The translations under genes were made by a program, and so were the position numbers. From Nonomuraea rhodomycinica (GTDB lineage: Bacteria > Actinomycetota > Actinomycetes > Streptosporangiales > Streptosporangiaceae): a stretch of 64,000 nt of DNA. The notes beneath the pieces were generated by a model. That model worked only from the letters and a program-made list of their open reading frames with translations, was not told the origin of the DNA and searched no databases. Positions 37,882 to 46,534 of this stretch are shown piece after piece (within the stretch, counting starts at the first letter, position 1; each line of letters starts with the position of its first letter). Location of the stretch: contig NZ_JABWGO010000001.1 in NCBI RefSeq assembly GCF_013363995.1, forward strand, positions 434,001-498,000, read 5' to 3'.

Positions 37882-39474
37882 CTAGCCGGCGTCCTCGGCG
37901 GCGCCTGGCGTGCCCGTCGTCCTCGCCGCCTCGAGGAAGCGTTCGTACACCGCGTCGTAGGCGGCGGCGAGGGCCGGGTCGCGCGGCTCGGCCTCGTGGG
38001 GCAGGACCGGCACGTCGTCGAGGGAACCGCCGGCCTGCCCGGCGACGAGCGCGGCTCCCGCGCACACCGCGTCGCGCGCCCGCACCACCTCCACCGGCGG
38101 CACGGACACCGCGGCCTTGATGCGCATCCACAGCGGGATCCTGACCTGCCCGCCGAACACCACCAGCCGCTCCACCGCCGTCCCCGCCACGGCGGTGAGC
38201 TCGGCGAGCGTCCAGCGCGTGTGCAGGCAGGTGCCCTCGATGGCGGCGGCCAGCAGGTCGCCGGCCCCGTGATCGGCGTCCAGCCCGGCCAGCGTCAGTC
38301 GCCTTCGCGGGTCGGGTGCCGGGGCGGCGCGCCCGCGCAGGTACGGCTCGGCGACGATACCCGTGGGCAGCCGCACGCCCTCCAGCAGGTGTGGCAGCAC
38401 CGCGTACCTGTCCCGCATCCGAGACCCGAAGCCAGAGCTCGAGTCAGACTCCGACCCCGATCCGAAGCCCGAGCCCGAACCTGAGCCCAAGCCGGAACCA
38501 GCGCCGGGGTTGTCCCCTGCCGCGGTCCCGGAGAGAGACGCTGAGCCAGACCCAGACCCAGACCCAGAGTCAGAGCCGGAGGCGAGGAGATCGAGCAGCC
38601 AGTCGAGCAGCGCGCCGCTGCTGGACAGGCCGCCGACGAGCACGACGTGCCGCCCGTCGAGGGACGGGTCGGCCGTGATGCCGAGTGCGAGGCCGGTCCG
38701 GGCGTCCGGCGGCGCCGCGGCCGGCACCATGACGGCCTCAGCCGTGCCCAGCGAGTCGCCGGCGTCGCCGGGACGGCGGACGCCGGCGGCCCAGCACCCC
38801 ACCATGTGGTCGTGGCCGGCGATCACCACAGGCGTGCCGGGGATCACACCGTCGAGGCCGGCCACCGCCCGGCCGACCGGCTCCACCGCCCCCGCCACCG
38901 GCGGCAGCACCTCGGAAGTGAGCCCCGCGAGCGCGAGCAGGTCCGGGTCGTAGGCGTGCCGGCCCAGGTCGTAGGCGAGCGTGCGGGCGGCCAGCGTCTC
39001 GTGGGTACGCAACGCGCCCGTGAGAGCGTTGGCGACGGCGTCGGGCGCACCCGCCCACCAGCGCATCCGGTCCAGCACAGCGGGCTCGTGGCGGCGCAGC
39101 CACAGCCACTTGGCCAGCGGCGTCTTGGCGGTGGCGCGATGCCCGGTGACCTCGAACAGCGTCACCGCGTCGCGGGCCAGCTCGGAGGCCTCCTCGGCGC
39201 CCCGGGGGTCGGTCCACCACACCAACGGGGTCAGCGGCCGGCCCTCAGCGTCGAGCGGCACGCCGGTCTCGGCCATGCCGGTGACGCCGATCGCGTCGGG
39301 CCGGTGTCCGGTCCGGGCCGCGCACTCCGCCAGCCCCTCGCGTACGGCCGCGACCAGGGCGGGCAACTGACGCGGGGTCGGCCGGCGGACCTCGGCCAGG
39401 CACCGGCCGTTCTCGTCGTGGAACCCCACCTTGACGTGCGTCGTCCCGACATCCACCCCGGCCAGCGTGCGCAT
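37882..39474 (-). CDS. FGGY-family carbohydrate kinase with a Gly/Ser-rich insertion
   Basis: A 530-residue kinase starting MRTLAGVDVGTTHVKVGFHD, the phosphate-1 motif of sugar kinases. Other FGGY features are GVTGMAETGVPLDAEGRPLT, LVWWTDPRG, GHDHMVGCWAAG and VERLVVFGGQVRIPLWMRIK. It should phosphorylate a pentose, hexose or polyol with ATP. Residues about 296-352 are an expansion of SGSGSG, GLGSGSGSGFGSGS and similar, encoded by a hexanucleotide-like repeat. FGGY kinases usually have no such segment. ATG at 39474 is the only start that gives the motif at the N-terminus. No transporter is adjacent, so the sugar is unknown. Confidence 0.9.
   Translation of the reverse strand: MRTLAGVDVGTTHVKVGFHDENGRCLAEVRRPTPRQLPALVAAVREGLAECAARTGHRPDAIGVTGMAETGVPLDAEGRPLTPLVWWTDPRGAEEASELARDAVTLFEVTGHRATAKTPLAKWLWLRRHEPAVLDRMRWWAGAPDAVANALTGALRTHETLAARTLAYDLGRHAYDPDLLALAGLTSEVLPPVAGAVEPVGRAVAGLDGVIPGTPVVIAGHDHMVGCWAAGVRRPGDAGDSLGTAEAVMVPAAAPPDARTGLALGITADPSLDGRHVVLVGGLSSSGALLDWLLDLLASGSDSGSGSGSGSASLSGTAAGDNPGAGSGLGSGSGSGFGSGSESDSSSGFGSRMRDRYAVLPHLLEGVRLPTGIVAEPYLRGRAAPAPDPRRRLTLAGLDADHGAGDLLAAAIEGTCLHTRWTLAELTAVAGTAVERLVVFGGQVRIPLWMRIKAAVSVPPVEVVRARDAVCAGAALVAGQAGGSLDDVPVLPHEAEPRDPALAAAYDAVYERFLEAARTTGTPGAAEDAG
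38430..38580 (-). repeat. Hexanucleotide-type expansion inside the FGGY kinase gene
   Basis: On the plus strand the sequence is a run of variants of GACCCAGA and GAGCCCGAA with a dominant six-base period (for example ACCCAGACCCAGACCCAG near 38549). The minus strand encodes alternating Gly and Ser. Copy changes in steps of six keep the frame. Confidence 0.85.
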
Positions 39475-40054
39475 GGCCGGGAGCCTACGCGACGCCGACC
39501 CCCACGTACCGAGACCCAGCCGTGCGTACGGGCCCCAGACCCAGCCCCCTGCGTACAGAGCGCTGCGTACAGAGGGAGGAGAGGGCGGCACGTACGGACC
39601 AAAGAGCAGGCGGCGCGTACACACCGAGGAGCGGCCGGCGCGTACGGAGCGCGGCCGCCTCCCCCGCCACGTCATGACCGGCACCGCCAGCTCGCTGTGA
39701 GCAGTCTGTCTGGGTCGCCGTGGCAGAACGGCTCAAGGGCATCCGCCGCCCGGCGCGGTAGCCCAGCCCGGCGCGACAGCCTGGCCAGGCGGAATAGCGC
39801 GTCTGGCGCGGCAGGCTGGCCGGGCGGGGGCAGGCCAGCCGGGCAGGAGCAAACCGGCCACGCAGGAGCAGGCCCGCAGGAGGGGCATCGCGTGGCGCGG
39901 CAGCACGTGGCGGGGACAGCGCGTGGCTGGGCAGCACGCCTGGGGGGCAGCACGCCTGGGGTCGGGCAAGGGGCGCAAATGGTGACGTCGCGTCGATCTT
40001 GATGGAGGCGCGTGGCCGGGCTCCATGTCAGGCTGTACGTACCCATGAGCAGAG
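39475..40054. repeat. 580-bp repeat-rich spacer
   Basis: No gene is supported. From 39520 to 39650 the hexamer GCGTAC or CGTACG recurs six times at irregular 15-45 bp steps. From 39740 to 39970 the plus strand is made of degenerate units of about 20 bp around GGCGCGGCAGGCTGGCCGGG and GGCAGCACGCCTGGGG, the last one nearly duplicated at 39929 and 39948. The spacer is divergent and must hold promoters for the kinase and the PP2C-like gene. Confidence 0.6.
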
Positions 40055-40843
40055 ATGTCGTACGACCGACGGGGGAGACCGGTGCTGCACGTCAACCACG
40101 CCACGACCGCCGCGCCCGGTGGCGCCAACGAGGACTACCTCGTCACCGGGCCGGCCTGGATCGCGGTTCTCGACGGAGCGACGGCGCCGCGGGGCGTCGA
40201 CTCCGGGTGCGTCCACGATGTGCGCTGGCTGGTCCGCACCCTCGCCATGGCCGTCGCCGCACGCATCGAGGAGCCCTGGCCGCTGACGCGGGTCCTCGAT
40301 GAGGCCATCCATGCGACCATGCGCGCCCACGGCGGCGGCTGCGACCTTCTCAACCCCGACTCGCCCTCGGCCACCATCGCCATCGTCCGGCGCACCGGCG
40401 ACCACGTCGACTACCTCGTCTTGTGCGACTCCCCCATCGCCATCCGGCGTCGGGACGGGTCCGTCACCGTCGTCGCCGACGACCGTCTGGATCATCTGCC
40501 GGGCGGACATCCCTACCGTCTGGAGCTGATCCGGTCGCTGCGCAACCAGCCAGACGGGTTCTGGGTGGCCTCCACCGCGCCGCACGCCGCCGCCGAGGCC
40601 CTGACCGGCTCCGTGCCGGTGGCCGACGTGACGGGGATCGGCATGTTCACGGACGGCGTGACGAGGCTGGTCGAGTGGTACGGCCGGTCGTGGGAGCAGG
40701 TGCTCGACACGCTGACCGAGCGCGGCCCGGCGAGCCTGCTCGCCGACGTCCGCGAGGCCGAGCTCGCCTACGGACCGCCGCGACCGGCCAAGGTCCACGA
40801 CGACGCCACCGCCGCCTGGATTCTGCCCATCCCCGCCACCTGA
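40055..40843 (+). CDS. PP2C-like protein phosphatase domain protein
   Basis: A 262-residue single-domain protein. PP2C metal motifs are recognisable: NEDYL and AVLDGAT near the N-terminus, GIGMFTDGVTRLVEW in the middle and KVHDDATAAWI at the end. Spacing is shorter than in classical PP2C enzymes. It is soluble and has no sensor domain, so it may dephosphorylate Ser/Thr targets of kinases such as the one encoded near 31.7-34.3 kb; this link is only a guess. A GTG at 40082 has a much better ribosome site (GGGGGAG) than the ATG at 40055, so the true protein may be nine residues shorter. Confidence 0.8.
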   Translation: MSYDRRGRPVLHVNHATTAAPGGANEDYLVTGPAWIAVLDGATAPRGVDSGCVHDVRWLVRTLAMAVAARIEEPWPLTRVLDEAIHATMRAHGGGCDLLNPDSPSATIAIVRRTGDHVDYLVLCDSPIAIRRRDGSVTVVADDRLDHLPGGHPYRLELIRSLRNQPDGFWVASTAPHAAAEALTGSVPVADVTGIGMFTDGVTRLVEWYGRSWEQVLDTLTERGPASLLADVREAELAYGPPRPAKVHDDATAAWILPIPAT

Positions 40844-41535
40844 CGGCCACCACACCCCTGACAAGCCACCAACCCACCACCACACTCCCGCGACTCACCG
40901 CGATCCCGGAACCGCCGCCCCCAGGCCGCGGTCATGTGCCTCGGCAAGGTCGTCGTGAGCGGCGCCATGGACGAGGTGTGGGCGACCCTCCCACCCGTAG
41001 AGGTCCACCGCGATCCCCCACCAGTAGAAGTCCACGGCGATGCCTCCGGCCCGTAGAGGTCCACGGCGATGCCTTCGGCTCGTGAACGCGGGTCCTGATG
41101 CCGACCTCCCCAATCGTGGATGACTGGCGCCCTCGGCGTTGGACTCCCAGCGGGGCCTCGAGCCTGGACGGGTGACGCGGCCCCGAGCGCGTACGCCCGG
41201 CGCGGCCCCGAGCGCGTACGCCCGGCGCGGCCTTGAGCGTGGACGCCCGGCGCGGCCCCGAGAGTGGACGGGCGGCCTGGTGCCAAGAGCGGACAGCCGG
41301 TGTGGTGCCGAGCGTGGGGAGACCGTGCCGACGGCGATGTTCCCTCACCGTTGTCTCCCCCTTCAGGCTGCCGTTTCCGTACGCGCCGCCGGCGGCCCCA
41401 GGATCATGCCCGGGACGAGCAACCGGCACCGATCGACCGGGACACGGGTCACCCGGTCGCCTGTCGCTTCCCCGGAGCCGTCCCGACCGCGATGACGACG
41501 GCGGGCGACACGGCCGCCGCGTGAAGGAGTGATCC
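40844..41535. other. 692-bp spacer with two repeat families, no gene
   Basis: The left part (40996-41080) has three diverged units of about 30 bp around GTAGAGGTCCACGGCGATGC. The middle holds a 25-bp array listed separately. The right part (41300-41520) is unique sequence leading to the promoter of the phospholipase-like gene. Frames open on both strands here show only the repeat periods. Confidence 0.6.
41177..41276. repeat. 25-bp tandem array, four units
   Basis: Units at 41177-41201 and 41202-41226 are identical (starting GCGGCCCCGAGCGCGTACGC); 41227-41251 and 41252-41276 are diverged copies, and weaker copies continue to about 41320. The unit is not a multiple of three. It contains GCGTACGC, an 8-bp palindrome. 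Confidence 0.9.
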
Positions 41536-42726
41536 ATGCAAGGCAAGATCCTGTCGGTGCTGGCGGCCGGAGCCGTCCTGGCCGCGGCCGCGTCGACCGC
41601 GACCGGCACCGCCGCCGCGAACGCCGTGACCAGTTGCGCGGACGCGCCGGCGACCCCCGTGACCACCGGCGCGGTGTTCAACGATCCGGCGGGCGGCGAC
41701 GGGGCCGCCATCGTGACCATGCTCTGCGGGCTCGTCAAGCAGACGCCCGCGGGAGGGCGCATCCAGGTCGCCCACTTCGTCATGTCGGGCAGGGCGGGCA
41801 CCGAGTTCGCCGGCGAACTGGTCAAGGCCCATCGGCGCGGCGTCGGCGTTCAGGTCATCCTGGACGGCGACACGCGCGGCGCCGCCGTGGCCCGGCAGCT
41901 CACGGCCGAGCTGGGCACCGACACCTCGGCCGGCTCGTGGACGCACGTCTGCACCGGCCCGCCGTCCGGCGGCACCGCCGCGTGCATCGGGAACAAGGGC
42001 CAGCACAACAAGTTCTACCTGTTCTCCCGCACGGGGACGGCCTCCGACGTGGTGGTGCAGTCGTCGGCCAACCTGACCGACCTCAACTCCACGACGTACT
42101 GGAACAACGCGGTCGTGCTGCCCGGCAACAAGCGCCTGTACGCGGCGTACGCCGGCTACTTCGCCGACCTGGCGGCCGAGCGCAAGAACCCCGACTACTA
42201 CCGCGTCACCACGACCGGCGGGCCGGGCGGCTCCGTACGCGCCCACTTCTTCCCCCGCGCCGGCACGGACGCCACCACCGACCCCATCGTCGAACACCTC
42301 GACAAGGTCTCCTGCGAGGGCGGCACGACGATCCGCGTCGGCATGTCGGAGTGGGACACCTACCGCGTCGCGATCCCGGAGCGCCTGCGCGACCTGGCGG
42401 TCCGCGGCTGCACCGTGCGGATCGTCTACGGGATCATGGCGGACGAGGTCAAGCGGCTCCTGCTGGCCGAACCACGCGTCGAGCTGCGCGTGCTCGGCGA
42501 CGGCGGCGCGCTGCCCGGCCGCGTCCACTCCAAGTACCTGCTCGTCGAGGGCTCCTACGACGGCGACCGGGACGCCCACTGGGTGTTCACCGGCAGCCAC
42601 AACTACATCGAGACGTCGCTGCGCCGCAACGACGAGACGCTGCTGCGGCTCAACGACAGAACCATCTACCAGCAGTACGTGGCGAACTTCGAACGCATGC
42701 GATCGGTCGCTCCGGTCGCCTCCTGA
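41536..42726 (+). CDS. Secreted phospholipase D-like phosphodiesterase
   Basis: A 396-residue exported protein. A Sec signal peptide (ILSVLAAGAVLAAAASTATG, likely cut near AAANA) precedes two PLD half-domains. The first HKD-like motif is GQHNKFYLF with the following SSANLTDLN (near residue 156). The second is GRVHSKYLLVEG with TGSHNY (near residue 330). In both, the usual Asp of HxKxxxxD is not in the standard place, but the His-x-Lys and the later Ser/Asn are kept. It likely hydrolyses phosphodiesters such as phospholipids or nucleic acids outside the cell. GAAGGAG precedes the ATG. Confidence 0.88.
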   Translation: MQGKILSVLAAGAVLAAAASTATGTAAANAVTSCADAPATPVTTGAVFNDPAGGDGAAIVTMLCGLVKQTPAGGRIQVAHFVMSGRAGTEFAGELVKAHRRGVGVQVILDGDTRGAAVARQLTAELGTDTSAGSWTHVCTGPPSGGTAACIGNKGQHNKFYLFSRTGTASDVVVQSSANLTDLNSTTYWNNAVVLPGNKRLYAAYAGYFADLAAERKNPDYYRVTTTGGPGGSVRAHFFPRAGTDATTDPIVEHLDKVSCEGGTTIRVGMSEWDTYRVAIPERLRDLAVRGCTVRIVYGIMADEVKRLLLAEPRVELRVLGDGGALPGRVHSKYLLVEGSYDGDRDAHWVFTGSHNYIETSLRRNDETLLRLNDRTIYQQYVANFERMRSVAPVAS

Positions 42727-42732
42727 CTTCCT

Positions 42733-42767
42733 CGGGACGGCGTGGCCGCACGGGTCCCGCCGTCCCG
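42733..42767 (+). terminator. Hairpin terminator after the phospholipase-like gene
   Basis: CGGGACGGCG (42733-42742) pairs with CGCCGTCCCG (42758-42767) around a 15-base loop. The stem starts seven bases after the stop codon. Confidence 0.7.
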
Positions 42768-42800
42768 GGGCCGGGTGGGGCGCGTTCGCCGCCCGCGTCC

Positions 42801-43032
42801 CGAACCTTCAACCACGCTCCAGCACGTTCATCCGCCCTCCCCGACCTTCACCCGCGTTCCCGAACCTTCACCCGCCCTCCCCGACCTTCGCCGCGCTCCC
42901 GCACCTTCGCCCGCGTTCCTGCACCTTCATCCGCCCTCCCGCACCTTCACACGCGCTCCCGCGCCTTCACCCGCGCTCCCGCGCACCTTCATCCGCGTTC
43001 CCGGACCTTCATCCGCGTTCCCGGACCTTCAG
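42801..43032. repeat. About twelve-copy array of a 20-bp unit
   Basis: The unit ACCTTCAYCCGCGYTCCCG is repeated about twelve times with a 19-22 bp period and point changes; the two last complete units are identical. It fills most of the 348-bp spacer between the phospholipase-like gene and the surface-protein gene, both of which end here. There are no unique spacers between units, so it is not a CRISPR array. Confidence 0.92.
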
Positions 43033-43074
43033 CGGCCGGTCGCCCGTTCCCCTACTCGAGACCTGCGGGTCTCG

Positions 43075-44448
43075 TCAGCGGGTGGAGAAGGCGACGGCTG
43101 TCGTGGAGGCGATCAGGGTCGTCACCACCACCATGACGAGCACCGATCCGAGGGGGCTGTGGCGCTTGCGGGCCGGGGCGGCGGCCGGCTCGCGCGGCGG
43201 ATGGGCCGCCACGCGGGCGGGCGTGGGCTCCGGTGTCGGCTCCGCCTTCGGCGAGGTGGTCGCGGACGGCTCCGGCGCAGCGGCGCGTACGGTGTGCCGT
43301 GCCGGGGTGCGGACCGGCGCCGAGCTCGGCACCGGGGCGGCACTCCGCGTGGGCGCGGGGCGGCGTGTCGGCGTCACCCGGGGCGTGGGGGCGCGGGTCG
43401 GGGCGGGCGTGGCGGTGGGCGACGGGGTGACCGTCGGGGCGGGCACGGCACGGGCCCGGCCGCAGGAGCCGATCTCGACGCTCACCACCGGCGGCACGTC
43501 CACGCAGACCGGCCCGGGAGGCGGGCCGCAGGAGCCGATGTGGACCAAGGCCACCGGCAGGTCGGCGCACACGGCCAGGCCGCCGCCTCGCCGGCCGTCT
43601 CCCGGGTCGTCGTCCCGGTCGTCTTCCCGAGTGCCGGCCCCGACCCGTACCCCGGCGATGTCGACGAGCGGCTCCCCGCCGCTCCTCGCGCGCCGGGCTC
43701 CGGTCTGGTCGCCGGGGTCCCGCTCGCGGCCTGAACCGCCCACCGACGTGTGGACGTCGACCAAGGCCCTCGGCTCGGCGGCGCCGCCGCCCCGGCTGCC
43801 GCCCGTCACCCCTGCGAGGCCGCCGGGGTCGCCCCGCCTGCCGGTCGTCGCCTCCGCGCCGCCCCGCCTGCCGGTCGCCGCCTCCGCGCCGTCTCGGTCG
43901 CCGTCGTCGCCCCGGCTGCCGTCCGTCGCCTGCGCGAGGCCGCCGGGGTCGCCCCGGCCGTCGCCGTCCGCCGGCCCGCCCGCCGCCGCGGGGCCGCTCC
44001 CCCGGCCGTCGTCGTCGCGCATGGCGGCACGGGTGAACAGCGGCGCCGCCAGCGGACCCAGGGCCGCCGCCGCCGCGAAGGAGCCCCTCGGCGACTCCGA
44101 GCCGCCCGTCGGAGAGACTCCCGCATGCAGGCCGCCCGTCGGAGAACCTCCCGCAGACAGACCGCCCGTCCGAGAACCTCCCCCGGGCAGGCCGCCGGCC
44201 GTCATGGCGCTCCCGGGCACGGCGTCTCCCCAAGCTCGCGCGCGCGGAATGCCGGCGCGACCGGCCGGGGCAGCGCCGCCCGCGAGGACGCGCGTCCCGG
44301 CGAGCCCGGTCGTGCCGGAGGCGGCCGCGGGCGGGGCCCCGGCGGCCGTCTGCGCGGTGAAGGGGGCGGCCGCGGCCGGGACGCCCACGTACAAGGCCAG
44401 CAGCGTGCCGGACAGGAAGAGCTGCGTGCGCCGGGCGCCCACGGTCAC
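43075..44448 (-). CDS. Secreted, C-terminally membrane-anchored low-complexity protein with a duplicated Cys motif
   Basis: A 457-residue protein with no known family. It has a signal peptide (LFLSGTLLALYVGVPAAAAP), then about 250 residues rich in Gly, Arg, Ala and Asp with repeats. Around residue 300 a motif appears twice: VCADLPVALVHIGSCG and VCVDVPPVVSVEIGSCG, each with two Cys 13-14 residues apart. A Pro/Thr-rich stalk (TPSPTATPAPTRAPTPRVTP) and one C-terminal helix (LGSVLVMVVVTTLIASTTAV) follow. The layout is that of a surface-displayed protein held away from the membrane. Its GTG start overlaps the stop of the DUF4239 gene by four bases. Confidence 0.75.
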   Translation of the reverse strand: MTVGARRTQLFLSGTLLALYVGVPAAAAPFTAQTAAGAPPAAASGTTGLAGTRVLAGGAAPAGRAGIPRARAWGDAVPGSAMTAGGLPGGGSRTGGLSAGGSPTGGLHAGVSPTGGSESPRGSFAAAAALGPLAAPLFTRAAMRDDDGRGSGPAAAGGPADGDGRGDPGGLAQATDGSRGDDGDRDGAEAATGRRGGAEATTGRRGDPGGLAGVTGGSRGGGAAEPRALVDVHTSVGGSGRERDPGDQTGARRARSGGEPLVDIAGVRVGAGTREDDRDDDPGDGRRGGGLAVCADLPVALVHIGSCGPPPGPVCVDVPPVVSVEIGSCGRARAVPAPTVTPSPTATPAPTRAPTPRVTPTRRPAPTRSAAPVPSSAPVRTPARHTVRAAAPEPSATTSPKAEPTPEPTPARVAAHPPREPAAAPARKRHSPLGSVLVMVVVTTLIASTTAVAFSTR

Positions 44449-45212
44449 ACGCCTCCGCCGATGCGGGCGAACTCCTGCAGCGCCGCCTTGAACGCGTCCG
44501 GCCCCACCGCCAGCGGTCCCGCGAAGACGTGCGAGATGTCCCACGTCAGGTAGGTGCCGAAGCCCAGCAGGGCGGCCATCGCCACGAGCGGGGCGAGCGC
44601 CATGCCGCGCGGCCGGGCCCCGGCCAGGAACGGGAAGACGATGACCACGATCCCGGTCAGGATCGTCAGGAGCAGCAGGCCGGGCGGCGGGGTGGCGGCG
44701 GCGTCGGCGGCGCGCTGGGAGCGGGCGGCCGACACGGCGGCCACGTGGTCGAGGACCGCGTCCTTGGCGTCCTTGGCGTCGTCGTCGTCCGTCGCGATGG
44801 CGGCGACCCGGGCGCGCAGGGCGTCGAGCCGCTCCGTGCCGACCGGGTGCATGCGCCCCTGCTCCATGGCGGGCCACTCGTCGCCGACCACGAACGTGAC
44901 GTAGTCGCGCAGCCCGGCGCGGACGAGGCCGGGGGCGGTGCCGGGCAGCGCGGCGGCGGCCCAGTAGGCGTCGACCGCGGCCTGGCTCTCGGCCTGGGCG
45001 TTCTGCCGGGCGGCGTCGGCGGTGGTCCACGGCACGATGACGGCGATCGCGAAGACCAGCAGGAACAGCGCCGACAGCATCGCGCCGGCGTGGCCCGCCG
45101 AAGGACCGTCGGGCTGGCGGTCGTCCTCACCGCGGCCCGTCATCCTGTACACGAGCGCGGTGAGCGCCACCACACCCACCGCCGCCGCGATCGCGAGCGC
45201 GTACGCCACCAT
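44445..45212 (-). CDS. DUF4239 (bestrophin-like) membrane protein
   Basis: A 255-residue protein with four transmembrane helices in two pairs: YALAIAAAVGVVALTALVY and MLSALFLLVFAIAVIVPWTT at the start, LLLLTILTGIVVIVFPFLAG and ALAPLVAMAALLGFGTYLTW at the end. Between them lies a soluble helical part (ARQNAQAESQAAVDAYWAAA, WPAMEQGRMHPVGTERLDAL). This is the DUF4239 pattern, which resembles bestrophin channels in topology. AGGAG precedes the ATG. It is translationally coupled to the surface-anchored protein gene, so the two probably act together at the membrane. Confidence 0.85.
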   Translation of the reverse strand: MVAYALAIAAAVGVVALTALVYRMTGRGEDDRQPDGPSAGHAGAMLSALFLLVFAIAVIVPWTTADAARQNAQAESQAAVDAYWAAAALPGTAPGLVRAGLRDYVTFVVGDEWPAMEQGRMHPVGTERLDALRARVAAIATDDDDAKDAKDAVLDHVAAVSAARSQRAADAAATPPPGLLLLTILTGIVVIVFPFLAGARPRGMALAPLVAMAALLGFGTYLTWDISHVFAGPLAVGPDAFKAALQEFARIGGGV

Positions 45213-45417
45213 AACGATCTCCTGTCGCCTGCCGGATACGGAACGTCACTTGACTATCACAGTCCGCGTTCAAAGATGAAGTCGTGATAACCGGAAAGCA
45301 AGGATCGGCGCCCGGCGGGGTCGTGCGCGGCGCGCGGCTGGACGGATCGACCGCGACGCCGTTCTGACTGTGCCATTCGTCCAGGCGCGCCCTCGTTGTC
45401 AGAAGAAGAGCAGGATC

Positions 45418-45780
45418 ATGCCGCGCGTGGAGAACAACCTTCTGAACGGCCGCAGGTTCGTCATGGTGAGCTCGACCGCGAGCGCGGTGGACCCCGAGCA
45501 GCCCACCGCGTTCCGCTACTGGGAGTCCGACGGGGTGGTGTGGGGGGACTACGAGGGCGACACCGTCACGGTGGGGCGTTTCGTCGGCAGCCGCGAGGGC
45601 GACGTCGTGACCATCTCGTACGTCCACGCCCTGAAGGCGGGCGGCAGGGCCGGCGGCCAGAGCGTCAGCCGGGTCGAGCGCGAGGACGACGGGCGGCTGC
45701 GCCTGGTCGAGGAGTTCCAGTTCGAGGGGGACGACACGCGGCACGTGAGCGTGTGCACCGAGGTGCCGTCCGCCTCCTGA
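45418..45780 (+). CDS. Small protein of the family labelled N-acetylglutamate synthase-like
   Basis: A 120-residue soluble protein. The pattern LNGRRFVMVSSTASAV, then FRYWESDGVVWGDYEGDTV, VGRFVGSREGDVV and LRLVEEFQFEGDD matches a small bacterial family of about 110 residues that databases often call N-acetylglutamate synthase without evidence. It has no GNAT acetyltransferase motif. It looks like a compact beta-sheet protein, possibly ligand-binding. The ATG at 45418 is preferred over one 48 bases upstream. An interrupted dyad, CTATCAC (45254-45260) and GTGATAA (45284-45290), lies in its upstream region. Confidence 0.7.
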   Translation: MPRVENNLLNGRRFVMVSSTASAVDPEQPTAFRYWESDGVVWGDYEGDTVTVGRFVGSREGDVVTISYVHALKAGGRAGGQSVSRVEREDDGRLRLVEEFQFEGDDTRHVSVCTEVPSAS

Positions 45781-45785
45781 TCAGG

Positions 45786-46427
45786 TCAGTCGTCCTTGCG
45801 GAGGGCCGCACGGCCCTCCGCCGCGCCGACGAAGCGCATCTTGCCCAGGGGCACGTCCCCCTGCGCCTCCTGCGGCATCCGGCGGACGGGCCGGTTGGCG
45901 CGGGCGTCGCGGTCGCTCGGCAGCACGTACGGCCGCCTGAGCACCTCGTCCAGGATGAACACCGTCTCGGTGGCCTTGACGGCCGGGATGTTGGCCAGCC
46001 GGTCCGTGACCATGGTGTGGACCTCGGCCACGTCGGCCACCCGCACCTGGATCATGGCGTCGTGCTGCCCGGTGGTGATCGCGCAGTACTCGACCTCCGG
46101 CATGCGGGCCAGCTCGGCCCGGAACTGCCGCCACATCTGCTGCCGCACGGTGACGAAGATCAGGGCGGTGATGCCCAGGCCGGTGCGGACGTGGTCGATC
46201 TCGGCGGTGAACCGCTTGATGACGCCGTCCGCGCGCAGCGCCTCGAAGCGGGTGTAGGCGTTGGCGCGGGAGATGCCCACCCGCTCGGCCAGCGCCGACA
46301 CCGAGATCCGGCCGTTCTCGCGCAGGACCTCGAGGATCTTCATATGGACCGAGTCGAGCTCGAGGCCGATGCCGATCCGTCCAGGCGGGCCGCCAGGCCC
46401 GCCACCATTCCTGGAAATATCACTCAT
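45786..46427 (-). CDS. Lrp/AsnC-family transcriptional regulator
   Basis: A 213-residue regulator. The DNA-binding part is LDSVHMKILEVLRENGRISV followed by SALAERVGISRANAYTRFEA and LRADGVIKRF. The sensing (RAM) part includes LIFVTVRQQMWRQFRAELAR, VEYCAITTGQHDAMIQVRVA and AVKATETVFILDEV. An unusual 40-residue basic C-terminus follows (YVLPSDRDARANRPVRRMPQ). It starts at an ATG with AAGGGG upstream and is divergent from the peptide transport operon 107 bp away, which it likely controls in response to an amino acid. Confidence 0.92.
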   Translation of the reverse strand: MSDISRNGGGPGGPPGRIGIGLELDSVHMKILEVLRENGRISVSALAERVGISRANAYTRFEALRADGVIKRFTAEIDHVRTGLGITALIFVTVRQQMWRQFRAELARMPEVEYCAITTGQHDAMIQVRVADVAEVHTMVTDRLANIPAVKATETVFILDEVLRRPYVLPSDRDARANRPVRRMPQEAQGDVPLGKMRFVGAAEGRAALRKDD

Positions 46428-46534
46428 TGTTACCCCTTGACTATTTATATACGTCTCGGGGACCACACAGGTCCTGGACGTTCTGCCGGACAATCCTGGA
46501 CACCTTTCGACTGATCGTCCAACTGGAGGACCCT
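46428..46534. promoter_or_regulatory. Divergent control region of the Lrp gene and the peptide ABC operon
   Basis: The spacer opens with the AT-rich TTGACTATTTATATACG on the plus strand (46437-46453), a plausible promoter. TCCTGGAC occurs twice as a direct repeat (46472-46479 and 46494-46501), 22 bp apart. This period suits an Lrp-type regulator that binds several turns of DNA. Confidence 0.5.

Noticed and set aside
42801..43032. Possible CRISPR array
   Set aside because: Units of about 20 bp follow each other directly, vary by point changes and have no unique spacers. No cas gene is nearby.
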